A DNA stretch of 64,000 nucleotides from Callipepla californica brunnescens (Eukaryota; Chordata; Aves; Galliformes; Odontophoridae), in the NCBI GenBank assembly GCA_023055505.1, contig JALIRH010000002.1:36093733-36157732 (forward strand). The letters run 5' to 3'. Each line of letters begins with the position of its first letter. The stretch's first letter is position 1. Shown in pieces: positions 49,973 through 62,817 of this stretch. The position numbers and the translations under genes were made by a program. The notes beneath the pieces were generated by a model. That model did not search any database. It was given only the letters and a program-made list of their open reading frames with translations, and had not been told where the DNA came from.

Positions 49973-52900
49973 AGAATATACTGGCTACTAGAAGCTAATT
50001 TAAGAAACTTGAGGATCTTTATGAAAACAATACATTCAACATATGTTCTTTACGTTAAAACAAACACTAAATCTAAAACTACTGGTTGAATGGATAAATA
50101 CCACTAACAAGCTGAAGAAAATGATCAATAAGAGGAAAATTGATTCTTTGAAACTAAAATAAAAGTCAAAGGCAAAGTAAGATGATAAAAATCAACTGAT
50201 TGCTCACAGATGACATGAAGAATGGTTTGATATCTTGGAGTGTACTCATGGAAAACACTCTCCTTTTGCCAGAGAGTCTATGAATGTACCATAATGGCTG
50301 ACAATCATAGTTACAAGTATTATGTAATGGAACTCATACGTTCCTACAGGCAGTTTTAATTCACATAAGCAGAACATCTGATAAATGTAGAAAAAGTAAT
50401 GAATAATATAGAATGTTGAATAGTAAAATCATGAAAAGATGTAATTTTGATGACTGTTCTGTACAGTTATTACTAGCACAAAACATGGATTTGCATATTC
50501 AGATGTAACAGGAAACTCTGAAGAAGCAAAGCACACCTGGAGCATGATACTCAAAAGGTAAGTTAGGTATTCAGGAAGGCTACAAGAGCACACATGGGTA
50601 ATAAGCAATGAAACAGAATCTGTTTGGATCACATTTATTTTGGAACAGGATAAACAATGCAAGTCAGAATCCAAAGTGTATCATTAAGACACTACCTAAT
50701 TTATGAAGAATGGAGAAGAAATCCTACTGAACAGTAGAAAGCAGTTATTTCTAAATGTCAGAATCAGTAAATCAATACATTTTTTCCTCCAACATTCAAC
50801 TATTAGTGAATATAATTTTTATAATTGGACTATTTAGAACTAGATGTAAAAAATACCCCTGAGATAAGAAATCATAAACTGATTCATTTTAAGTTAGAAA
50901 ATAAAGGGGGAAAAAAAAACCACTAAGCTTTTGATTTGCAAATGGCAAATTTAAAAATATAAAGGAACAGGCTAGTTAATTTAAGTGTACTGAAAAGTGA
51001 GATGTAATAAAAGAAACTAAAACAAAATCATAAAAATGTTATTATTGTTGAATCAAATTCAAGGATGTCACGTGAGGTATAGTAATTCAACTTTGTATAC
51101 AAGAAAAATTACAATATCTCTAAAATATCTGAGTTTGATATGAGAACATAGTATTTAAAATGGAAAAATGGAGCAGTGTGAGAATGCATAGTAATGAACA
51201 AACTAAGTAAATGATAGATTGTAAATCTGTACTGAAATGAGAGGTACTAATTTATAGAGACCCTAGTAAATTTCTCCGTAGCATAGTTTCTGTAATATGG
51301 GAGGAGGATAAGAAAATCCAGAGCTGTGCAAATAAAAGCAATGTACAATGAGGTGTACAGAAATGCATTTGAAAACTACTAGTAAGGCATAATGTTATAC
51401 ACAGTGAATTTATCATTTAGAGAAAAAAAAAAGGAGAAAGAGCAAATCACTAACATGTTGCATCAACATGACTGCAAGATGCACCAAGAAAAAGATTTCT
51501 AAATCGAGAAATTTTCTGATTGGTCACCAAAAGCTCAGAGACACAATATTCTAAATGCTGCAATATATGCTATTCAATATGAAAATAAGTAAATAAAATT
51601 ATAACTAGAATAACTCTCAAGAAAGACAAACAATGATTAGAGAAAATTGAGAGACTGTCTTATGTAGAAGGAAAAGATGATAGAATATCTGATATTTCTC
51701 TTTTTAATAACAGCAAGATAAAAACTGCATTGCTTCCGGAAGAATAGCGTAATCTATATAAAGCCTTTAAATGCCTGCTGAAATTTCTACTATTCTTTTC
51801 TTAACACATTGTTTTATATTCTTGTCAGTCCCAAGTATATTTCATCCTGACTCATTCAGAAAAATTCTCTATGGCTTTTGCTTAATTTACAGAATTAAGC
51901 TATGTATAAGTATTTCCTATTATTCGTCATGGTGTTTTTCCATCTATCAGTCACGTACTTCATGTCACCAGAATTTTGAGGGTCTCTCTTCAGTCTTCTC
52001 CAGTCTTACCTAATAAAAGCAATTTTATTTTCTCTGTATACCTCAACTACTTAATATCCTCTCTGAATCATTAACAAATATATAAACTCTATGGAACATC
52101 TCTCTGAATCTTTCATCCTGCTCTGATCTGACCATTTTATTCCTTCTCTTCTAGTTAATGTACAGAAATGAGATCTTCAGTGGATGTAACAATAATTTCA
52201 CCACTTGCTATTGTGAAGCTGTCTTGATTGTAATGTCGGCCCATGCCCCACATCTCACCTGAGTGCTTGGTTGCTAGTAACACTGCAGTAAGCATCTGAT
52301 TAAAGCCTCTTGAACATCAGAATAAATTAAGGTGTTATGAATGCCACACAGGGTGCTGTAAATCCAGCATAAAAGCTGCAAGTGATGGAGTCATGTATAT
52401 AACTGTCAATTTAAATTTTAGGCATTATTTCTGGTACACAGAATGGTGTATGCAATTTAGTCAAATTCTAGTGATTTTAAGATTTTTCCATCCGTAGGTT
52501 TTACATCTGTATGGATTTGTAAAAGAATGAAAAAATACCACTGAAATTCTTCATTGGAGCAGTTCTAAAAGATGCCAAGTAACATGCCCAGAAATGTGGA
52601 GATGGGAGGAAGAACATCAGAATCACAGCCAGTGTTGTCATATAAACACACAGCTGTTTGGCATGTAATTTATTAGTTAATATCACAACATTGCATCAGG
52701 GTTGTAACATTCATTTATTACATGTATATAACACTCCTTCAAAAGACAGGAATATATCAGCTATTTATATGGAGAAATAAAACTGCCGCTAGACTCCTAA
52801 AAAGAATTGAAGAGCTATTCATTTTCCTAACTGTATTGCAAACCCCTTATGTTCCAGATCCTTATTCTGCTTCTCCACCATGTGCGGTTTGACACGGGGA

Positions 52901-54040
52901 GACAATCAAGGCCTGAGGGCCAGAAGGCATTTGTGTCAGGCTTTGATTACGTCTCCAGTCTGGATAACTGAATGAGCATAGCCCAGTATGTGGCAGCGTA
53001 TACCTGCCAGTTAGTTTAGTAACAACCTCCAAGATTGCAGAATGGCCTAATTCACATTCTCTAACTGAAAGTAATAGCACCTTCCTTCTTCAGATATACC
53101 TCCAATTTTAGACATTTATTAAATGTGCATTATTAAGGATTAAGATCTAATCAAAGTAAGAAAAAAACTAACAAGAAAGGAATACTCTCACTAATCACAA
53201 TATATATATATTTTTCCAGTTTTATATTTAGAAACATTCACTGAAAATTGTAAACCACACATAAACGCATGCTAAATAGACAGGTTATAAAGAAATGCTG
53301 TTAACAAGAAACTAAAATAATTTTGTAAACTGAAAAACTCTTAAACATATTATTACTATTAATATTAATAATATTAATTATTCCAAAGATTCTCATAGTA
53401 GATCATATTTACAGAAAGAAGAAAAAAAAAGAAGACATGGACAACATATTACAGAGGTTAAAAAAAAGAACACAGAGTTAACACTTGTAGTATACATAGA
53501 ACAGTTGTAAGAGTAAGTGATGCTGCCTCTGAAGGGAATATGGCAATGGCAATCATGAAGTCCATTGATGCAATTCTCCATTTCACAGTTCCTGTGCAAC
53601 CCTTTGTAATGAATAGGTATGATCCTTTTCTAGCGTCCTCTGGTTAAAAGAGGCAAATTTCACTTGGAGTCTGGACCTTCCTATAAACAGACTGAAAGCC
53701 CACTTTATTCACTTAATTCTTCTGAATATGGCTTTAAAAACTTAAATAGCTGTTTGATAATATTAATCTATATAAAATTATCATGACTATCCTACTTTTC
53801 AAATTAAACATAACACTTGATTAAGTTCTGGACTAAGCATTTATTCTGAATGATAATTATGAAACCCTTTCTCAAATTTCATGAACTGCAGACATTTTAG
53901 AACTCAACAAGATATTTAAAATGTTAATTCTTTGCTCTAACAAGCAGTAGTTGTTCCTCTAGAGGTTGGTATACTACTAATACAGGCAACTTTTAGGGGA
54001 AAACAGTTCTTTTACTAAGAAATCATCATCAAAAGACAGT

Positions 54041-54046
54041 TTTATT
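54041..54046 (-). promoter_or_regulatory. candidate polyadenylation signal for the short RP1 transcript
   Basis: On the minus strand this reads AATAAA, about 250 nt after the exon 4 stop codon. It could end the classical transcript. Other AATAAA hexamers occur further on (for example 53840-53845), so the choice is uncertain in this AT-rich DNA. Confidence 0.3.
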
Positions 54047-54293
54047 TTCTATAATGTTTCCCACAAAAAAAAAAAATCAAAATAATTATCTGTATTTCAG
54101 CTGTAATATATAATTGTGATTTATATTTATCTGTCTGTATTTTCCTTGTGAGGTTCATTCGATGTTACATATAGTGGCTCAATTTGTGAATATTTTTACA
54201 AGACTTTGTCACTGATCTGATGTTATAGAACTTCCAAGATCTCTATTACATGTATTTCTTATATTTGCTGCATCCATTCTCAATTGCACAGAA

Positions 54294-57200
54294 CTAAACT
54301 TCTTCCTCTTCTTCTTCATCTTCTGTAGGAAAGGCTTTTTCACTTTTTATATTTTCAGAGACATTATGCTCAATATTATTTAAATAAGTGCCACATTTCA
54401 GAAATGTTTCAGATTGACAATTTTCTACTGGATCCTCTAACACGAGAGACAGTTTTTCTCCAACAAGATGATTTCTGTTTACCCTTAATGCTTGGCATGT
54501 TTTTGGCTTCGTATTTGAAGGCTCATTATTTGTGCCCACAGTATGATCACTGGGTATGTGCTTGGATACATTGTTTTGGCAATTGCTAATTACCATAGGA
54601 TTTACTTTCACATCTCCTATGCCATGTAATGTCTCTAAATCTAAAATCTCATTTTTCAGAGTTGAAGACTTCAGTATCCTAATGTTACTAATAAAATCTA
54701 GTGTGTTATTAGCATTAAACCTGTTAAAAATAGTATTGGCAATCTTATGGATTAAGTTGTTCTTCGTGTTCATACAGTTATTTTCATTTGTTACTATATT
54801 TTTGCTTGACCATTGCAAGTGTTCAATATTTTTGGTCAATAAACATAGACCTAGCTGGTTCTCAATATCAGATTCTTTTTGGTAAGCATATCCTCTTTGT
54901 TCCTCATTAATTGGTGTTACCATTACCGTCAGTATTGGACAGTGTTGGCCACATATAGCATGGAGCTTATCCAGAGAATCTTCTTCCTGAAGAGCGCTTC
55001 TGTTAGCATTACTAACATCAGTTGGCTGAGATTGTATGGGTTCATCATTCAATGGCTGCTCTAATGGATGCACTTTGTTATCAGGCAATCTAAATTCTAC
55101 AGATGTAAAGGCTGGAAAATTGGTGTCAACCTCTGTGGAAAAATGAGTGGAAGTAGAACATACTGTGGCTGAAGTTATGATCTTTTCTTTGTTTCCTACA
55201 GGAAGAGAGGTGGTTTTACCATTGAAGGTAGGTTTGCTTTTTGTACTTGTGTCATCCTGTAAAGGGTCTGAATCACTGCTGTGAGGTATATTGAAATAGT
55301 TGCAAAAATTCTTAGAGGGTCTTACCATGTCTTCAATCTCTGAAGAAGAGATTTCATTGAGGACTGGGTACTGATTCAGATTGCCAAAATGTGAGTACGG
55401 AGCATCATCACCGTTAGCATCAAGGACTGTGTCTGTTGATGTTGTATCCAAATTGCCATACATTCCAGCCTGCTCAGGTGGTGATCTTCTAATCAGATGG
55501 TTTTCTTTGAGAAGCCATTTGCCTTTATCAATCAACACTCCTTCATCCTCTTTAGCATGTACAATAGAGTGACAATGTTTCTTTGGAAATTCTCCTGAAT
55601 AGTTATTAATAGAATCCGTCTCTTCTCTGTGAGGTGTAGGTTGTTCTGTTGTTGAAGAAATACTTTCTCTTTTCCATATAGTGTCATCTTTGTTAATGAC
55701 TTCTGGAAATTCTTTTAATTGAAGTGAAGAATGTGAAAAATCGTCTGCAGAGAGAGGCCTAGGTTCTTGGGAAATAACAGTATTGTTTGTCTCCACTGCA
55801 GAGTGGAATTCTTCACTATTTTTCTGTAGTACTTTGGAAATATAAGGAAATCCTTTCTGAAAGTCAGGCTTAAAGGCAGCTTCTGTCTTACCATAAAGTC
55901 GTTCAATAGTTCTTTGTACAAAGCCAGTATTATAATGTTTTTCAAGTATTGCTTCCTCCCCACTTTCATTGGTCAAATCACTGGATGCTCTAACATTATA
56001 ATCACTCTCTTCAGTATCTGGTCTGTAATCTGACCAATCCGAAGTAGCAGGACTTTTTAAACATTTTTTTAATTGAGAAGGTTCTGAACACATTCTGTTC
56101 TCCTGTTCTTCTACTTGCAATTTCTCTTCTCCTTCACTCAGATCATATTCTGTAATATGCTTAGATTCATAACAAAAAGATAATGGAGAATTTGTAGATA
56201 ACCTCTCAGAGGTTTCCTCACAAGTTTCTGTGTCTTCCTTCCCTTCCTGTACAGAATAAAACTCATGATTATATTCCACATAGGTGTCAGTACCTTGTTT
56301 AAGTTGGTTATTTGCTTTTTTGTCATTCAAATTTGGATCAGCTTTCTCAACTTCCCTATTATCAGTAGTAATATGTGTAATACCTTTTTCACATTCTATT
56401 TCAGAAGTATCCTGATCTAACACACAGTTTTTATCATTAGAAGTTACACTGTGAACTGTTGAATTAGGTTCTATTGAAGTATCTGACTCTTCATTAATGA
56501 ATGATCCATCGATGTTTTTATCTTGAGTTTTTTCATGTGAGTTATAAGCCATTTCTTCAATTGCTTCAGGTAGCTCTATAGCTGATGGAAGGCTATGTTT
56601 AGTTAAATTAGTATTGGCAAATTGATTGTCTAGCTCTGCTCTGGCAGCACTCAATTCTGAAACCTCTGCTACTCTACAAAGTTCTTCCTGTATATCAGAA
56701 CAGCTTTCTAAATCAACAGACAATTCTAATGCTTCTTCAGTATTCAAACTCTCCTTTGCAATACAAGGCTCATCTGATTTTTCATCCTCATGCAAAGGTA
56801 AAACATTATAAATTTCAGATATTGGCATATTCTCATGGCAATGTGTGACATCCTGCTTTCTGAGTTCCCTCCCAGCATGTAATAAGTTATTTTCTGATGA
56901 CTGTTGAAAATGTGAGAAAGCAGCCTTCAGTTCATCAACTTTTTCTAAGATTGTTGCTTGTTTCAGGAATTGTAATTGTGTTAATATTTCAGAACAGCTA
57001 CAGGTAGCTTTTTGAATATCGTCTTTGATTGTGCCAATCAAATTCTCTCTAAGACTCAGCATTAGTAGCCACGCTAAGAGGAGGTTGGAGGAAGAACCAA
57101 AAACTGGAGGAGAAAGATCTGGAAGACTGCATGTTTTTCCTATACATCCACTGTGTTCCTTCTGGAGACCAAGCAAAGTTGATTGTAATTCATGAAGCAA

Positions 57201-59845
57201 AATACTAGACATGCAATTATTCTGAACATCACTTCCTGTTTTCTCATTGGCAATTGTACAATCAACTTGAACAGCAACTTCAGATTTTTTTCTCTGACAT
57301 AGACTGGTGTCTTGAATATCAACCTCTGATACCTTTTTATCACTGATGTGTGTTTCACAAAATAAGCGTAGTTCACTAGCGTGATGAAATTCTGACTGCA
57401 GTAAAGACTTGGCATCTTCTACTACTGCTGTATTATCATGAGTCAAAGAATCAGTTTGCTTTTCACTTGATGGTTTAGTTGATGCTTCTAGAGCTTCCAA
57501 TTCAAAAAGAGGCTTTAATTGTTTTTTTGTTAGATTATGTTCAAACAGGTGTTTCTTTTCAATCATATGTACTTTATTGGTAACATATCTATCCTCTTTA
57601 TCTATAAAAGCATCAATCTTTTCTTTAGAAAAATGACAGTCATCACTATTATTTACATCCCCCTCTTTTTTGTTTATAGGCGGCAAAACTGCATTTGGTG
57701 ACAGGTTTTTCAGCCAACTGTGGACATAGTTATCAAGTGAATGCTCAGCAACATCCTCTTTAAAATACTCCTGTTTCAGAGCCTCTAGTGTAATAGCACT
57801 GTCTGACATGCTTAATTTATTTGGACTTTTACTTAGATTTTTCTTCTTCTTTTGTTTTTTCTCTTTCTTTGATGATAAATTTTCCAAAACGTTCTTTTCT
57901 TTTTCTACATTATGATCCTTTGGCACTTCTGAAAATGCATTTGAAATTGTCGCTGAGTTACGGGACTGTTCAAATAAATTAGTTGTGAGATGTTTGCCTT
58001 CTTTTGTAGCATTCAATTCACCCTGACTATTTTCAGTTTCGGTTCTTGAATCAATTGTTGTTAGGCCATCTTCACTCTTTGAAGACAAAAGGGAACTATT
58101 TTTTTTGCCTGACTTCAATTTTACCTCAGTCAACTGTCTATTAGCTCTTCGTTTCTTATTACCTGATGATATTCCAGGGTGATGTAACTCATCTTCAGTA
58201 TATATGCTTTTATCTGAATTGGCAGATCCATCACTATTTTTTACAAGTAATTCATTTCTTTTTTTCTGAAGCATGTCAGAACAGTTATCTGTAGTTTGGG
58301 TTGCAGAAACTTGTGTTGCTTTGCTTGTGATATGCATTCCCTCACTCTTAATTATCCCTGAAATTTCTTGATCTTTTTGATTTTTATATACGTACTGCTC
58401 TAGAAAATTAGACAATGATTTTCTCTTCTTCTTCTTTTTGGTGAGGGAAGATGCAGATAGGCTTTCACCAGTCAGATGTGATGCCATCACAGATTCAGAC
58501 TTGATGTTGCTTTGATTCTCAGTTTCATTAACAGTAGGAAAGAATCCAGTTGTTGAATTTGTTTTTTCAGTAGGTGCTTTACTACATGGAGGTGCCACCA
58601 TCTTCATCTGGCAATGTCCATGACAGGCTGAATGCAGTGAATCTTGAGAAAAAGTTAATAAATCAGAAGTTTTGCACTTTATTTCTTCATTATTTGACTG
58701 AGAAAATTCTGAATATGTAATATAAGAGCTGAGTGATCTTCTTATTTGTTTAATATCACATAACTCATGAATATGGTCTGCTGAAACTGTCCTGGCTGCC
58801 TTGTATATTTTTGATAATGGCATGAGATCACTAACGTTAGCTTTGCATGTTGATACTAAATTTTTGTATGTATCTTGTTCCACAACTGATTTCTCTGATA
58901 CATTCTCTACCAATTCAGGCTCATCAAGTACATCTGATGTCTTCCTATTTGTGGTTCTGATTAAATCATGACTTTCATGCCTTACTTTTAAAAGCATTTC
59001 TTCTTTTATAGTCTCTGAAGAAAGCTTTAATAAGTCATTGTCACTCATGTCACTAAACCCTGGATTACTGACACTTGATTTTTTTGTGCTTGCCTGTGCT
59101 ACCATGCAATACTCAGATTTATTTTCTCCACTCTGTATTTCCTCACTGTAAGAAAACTGTCCTATTGTCTTCTCCTGAACCTCTTTCTCAGAAACTAACG
59201 TGACACTTTCAACTACTGCTTTCTTTTTCCTAACACGTCTTGGCCCAGGAGTAGGAGGCCTATAAAAACGAGGTCTGATGTTTTCCTCAGGTACATCACT
59301 TACATCTACATCTGCAGAATTGTTCTTATGACAGATATTATCCATTTTTGAATCAAACTCTGATTCTTTATCTGAGACTTCTGAATGGAGTTGTTTTAAT
59401 GACTCTCCTTCCTTACTGTAGCTGTCCAAAAATGAAGCATCCTTTTGTGTTATACATTCTGATATGTCTACATTGGATAAGCAGCCTTCTGCATGCATTG
59501 CAGAATTGCAAATTGTGGCATTTTTTTCATCAGAAAGGCCAGCACGACTTACAGTCGTTGTCCATTTAATGGTTTCTTCCTCCTTAATCTTGAATCGAAC
59601 TTTCATTTCCACTGTCATGCTGCCATCTTGATTAAGATGAACAGACTTCTCAATGTCATCTTCAAATTGTGCCACAGATAAGTCTTCCCCATTAACTGTC
59701 TGAGTTCCTCCTATACCTTTATGATTCTCAGGAAGATAGGAAGAATCTGAGTTGTTATCATTTAAGTTGTTATCGTTGCTGGATCCTTTACCAGAAGAAA
59801 CTGAAAATATCTGAGATCTTGAGCTAGAAATCACTTCAGCTCTTG
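54294..59845 (-). CDS. RP1: RP1 exon 4, giant terminal coding exon
   Basis: A single exon of 1849 complete codons ends at a TAG in AT-rich DNA and holds most of oxygen-regulated protein 1. The acceptor is ...GTTGGTAG followed by two bases completing the exon 3 codon; an in-frame TAA lies just upstream, so this is not an independent start. Residues counted from the first full codon: 62-100, a block with NQDGSMTVEMKVRF and EEETIKWTTTVS, diagnostic of RP1/RP1L1; about 192-250, RFYRPPTPGPRRVRKKK and GQFSYSEE; about 920, a hydrophobic LLLAWLLMLSL; about 1270, TSDWSDYRPD; about 1311, FVQRTIERLYGK; about 1440, EGVLIDKGKWLLKENHL; about 1630, CGQHCPILTV. Two lysine-rich patches (KKKKKRK; KKEKKQKKKK) lie in the N-terminal half, and the end is a run of glutamates. 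With exons 1-3 the protein would be near 2,100 residues, against 2,156 in human. In people, truncating variants in this exon cause retinitis pigmentosa. The central portion diverges strongly from mammals. Confidence 0.95.
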
Positions 59846-62645
59846 CTACCAACAATTACATTTAAACACCCCAAATTCATTTGGTAGATGGAAAGTAGAG
59901 CAAACAGATATGATGGATAAGGATCCAGATGGTCAGACAGTAGACAGGCAGCAAAGGAAAAAGAAAAAAAAAAAAAAAAAAGAGAGGAGAAGAAGAAACG
60001 ATAAAAATTAGTACCAAAAAAATTAATGAAGTTTATTTCCTAGAGTATTAGAAAGTAAAGAGAGAAAAATCATATATAATTTTGCTATTAATTTTAAGAA
60101 ATTCTTAGAGAACAAATTGCAACCATTTTTTAAATAAAATATCAAGGTTTAAGCTACATTTTTGCTTCCTTTTATTTTGTTATAGACTATGAAATGCCCC
60201 GAGTTATATTTCTAATTGAAGCTCCAAAGCCCAAAAATGTAATAAATGTTCTCATTGCATACTGTTTTGGGAGATGAGTTTACTGTCAACTTATCAAGAG
60301 TTTCACAGGTCTGCGCTTATTGGAGTTTAAAGCTACTAACTTTACATTTTTTCCATGCATTAACAACCACAGGCATATCATCTCCTATTAGTTCTCACAG
60401 TGAGCGCTAATGTGTGTCAGTCAAGGTGTTACTACATCTCTCTGGTTGTCCAACAATCTGCAACATATGAGTCATCACAGTGAGCAGAGTCATTGACATA
60501 TGTGACTAAAGGCTTCAGATTGAGTCCCCTAGAGTGAAACTTCTATGGAGAAGTAAACTTCTCCATTTTTGAAGCATTTGAACAGCTTATAAATTCTGAA
60601 TTTAAATCAGGACATTCTGAGATGCATTTTACACTAGACGATGGTTTAAAACCCAGTGAAGCCAACAAGAATACTTTGAGACTTCAGTAAGTTATGAGCA
60701 TAGCCCAACATGAGCTTGCACACACATTAAATGTTCCTAAAATATATTTTGATTTATCCATAATGACTTGGCTTTTTAAAAATATATATCTCATCTCACT
60801 TATTTTGGCAATCACAACAAGGTGAGAGATAAAGAACTTGAGGTAAGAAATAAAATATTGCTGTCTTTCAAGCGTTTTGTCTATGTGAGTGAAATGGTGT
60901 TTGAATACCCACACAAAGACATGTACAACTTTTACTGATACCTAAATATACAGAAGCCTTCATTTATCAGAACTGTTTTTCTTGTAGGAACGTATTTTAA
61001 CACAAGTAATATTAACTTACCTGTATTACTTGAATTTAAGCATTCTTTGCTTGTGTAAATAACAAATAGTTTTATATTTACACTTCAGTGACTGAGATGT
61101 TACTGATACAGACAGGTATCTATAATTTCAGGAGGATTACCTGGTGAGTTTCCCATTCACATGCTTTCCCATGAATCAGAAATAAAGATTTGTACTAATT
61201 TCAAAGCCTGTTTCCAAAAATAAAATCTTGACCTCCTCTATTTTCAGAAAATGGAACTGAAGTAAAAAGTGATTGAAATGTAATAATTCAGACATTATCT
61301 GTAATGTGATAATCACTGCACAGGATATGGGATTTTTTGTTTGTTTGTTTCCCTCAGGTAGAAGACTTTCCAACTATTTTTTCTCTCTTATTTCTGTTAA
61401 GTAAAGATTAGACAAAGTTAATCAGATTCTCAACTACTCACTCTTTTTTTTTGTTGTTGTTTGTTTTTTTGTACTATTGCAAGCCTGAATCTCTGACTCA
61501 AAGCAGAATTTGGATAGAAATTTTGGATTTGAATTTTCATTCACAAAATGTTTCTATTCATTTTCTCTTGACTCATTACTGATGCCCTGCAAACAGTTCT
61601 CAAGCTACGAAAGTCAAAGAACACAAAGGCTGAGAAAAACTAAAACGAAGAGTTTGGTAGAGACATTATAAAATGTGAAGGATACGGAAGAAATTTCTTC
61701 AAGTAAATGGAAGTTTAGTATCTTACGTAGCAGTACACTGCATGACACAGTGGAGATTACCATGGAAAAATCTCAGTATAGAAATAATTACAGTGTACCC
61801 TCAGATCTGCAGTAGAGCATGCAGCAATATCGTGAGTGCAAGGTACCTCTGGATTAAACAACTACCCCTGAGATAGCACTTCTTCCCTACAGCATATTCT
61901 AAGGCCAAGGATTCACGAATGTCCTAAAGCTCTGCACCATTTTGTTCCCCACAGCCTGAGGCTTCTCCGCTGTCTTGGCTTCTCTCCTCATATTCTTCAC
62001 ATTCACTGAACTTTGCCTTGAGTAGTCAAAAGAAAAGCATATACTCAGAGGTATGAGGATATAGGAAAGAGTGACAATCTCTGTAGGCAAACCAGCTTTG
62101 TAAAAAGAGTTTGAGTTTGTAAGTGGACGAGTGCTATAATGAATTTAATGCTTATGATGAACATGTGACATAGGAAAAAGTGAAAGTCATGATAATGATA
62201 AGTCAAATTCCCATTTGCTAAGTCCCGCATAAAAATTTTGCTCTATCATTTTAGCTAGTTAGCTCTGAATTAACTTTTGAGGTCTCTTTTACCTCTGCTT
62301 TTATTAACTGTAATATCAAAAATATTAACAATGACATTTTAGTGCATTAAAATAACAATAACAATCACGTCATTAAAATAAAATATATATCTAGATTTGA
62401 ATTCTTGCTCTAAATCAGCCAGTTTGAGTGAAAGCATGCATACCAGCTGAATTCTTAGCAGAGATATTTTAAAAGGAAAATTAACACTTCTATCTTTCTG
62501 ATTCCTACAGGTGATGTGGAGCAAAACCAAACAGTTTTGGTTGGTCTTTTTGGGTATCCTTGATCCCAGTAAGATTGTCATGGTTTACATCTTATGCTGA
62601 GAGATGAACCAATTAGTACAATATAAATTAATTCAAAGAACTTAC
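59846..62645. other. RP1 intron 3
   Basis: The 2.8-kb intron between exons 3 and 4 is AT-rich, with a poly-A/GA tract at 59957-59997. No repeat family recognised. Confidence 0.65.
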
Positions 62646-62817
62646 TGTTTTCACTTTCTGACTTGGCATTTGCTTTGGGGTACACACGATTTGCAATTCC
62701 AAGCAATTTAGCAGGCCGTGAATACCCAAGAGATTCATAATTGCTTGGTTTAAAAGGCTCTCTCCCTGCTGCAACTACAGCTCCAGAGCACAATATCAGG
62801 GCCTGAAGATTAGGAAT
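62646..62817 (-). CDS. RP1: RP1 exon 3, end of second doublecortin domain
   Basis: This 172-nt exon encodes the tail of the second DCX domain, including the motifs [16 protein letters not shown] and [15 protein letters not shown] domains bind and stabilise microtubules; in photoreceptors RP1 sits on the outer-segment axoneme. The acceptor is a T-rich tract ending TTTTGCAG, and the donor is ACA|GTAAGT. The exon leaves one nucleotide of a split codon (phase 1), which exon 4 completes with two. As I recall it, human RP1 exon 3 is also 172 nt (c.616-787), and the motif order matches human RP1. RP1L1 is the obvious paralogue, but exon 4 next door is RP1-like rather than RP1L1-like. Confidence 0.93.

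Larger units (their letters stand above)
46695..54293. other. gap between RP1 exon 4 and D1
   Basis: This 7.6 kb holds the 3' UTR of the short transcript, one short CR1 tail (47811-47880), the GA-rich tract at 49922 and a GC-richer island at about 52855-53080. I found no exon with convincing splice sites and domain content, and no obvious promoter or start for a separate PLAT gene, though these cannot be excluded by eye. Confidence 0.5.

Noticed and set aside
54404..59681. Several plus-strand and alternate-frame ORFs of 60-109 codons overlapping exon 4
   Set aside because: They are shadows of the long minus-strand coding exon, with no domains or splice signals of their own.
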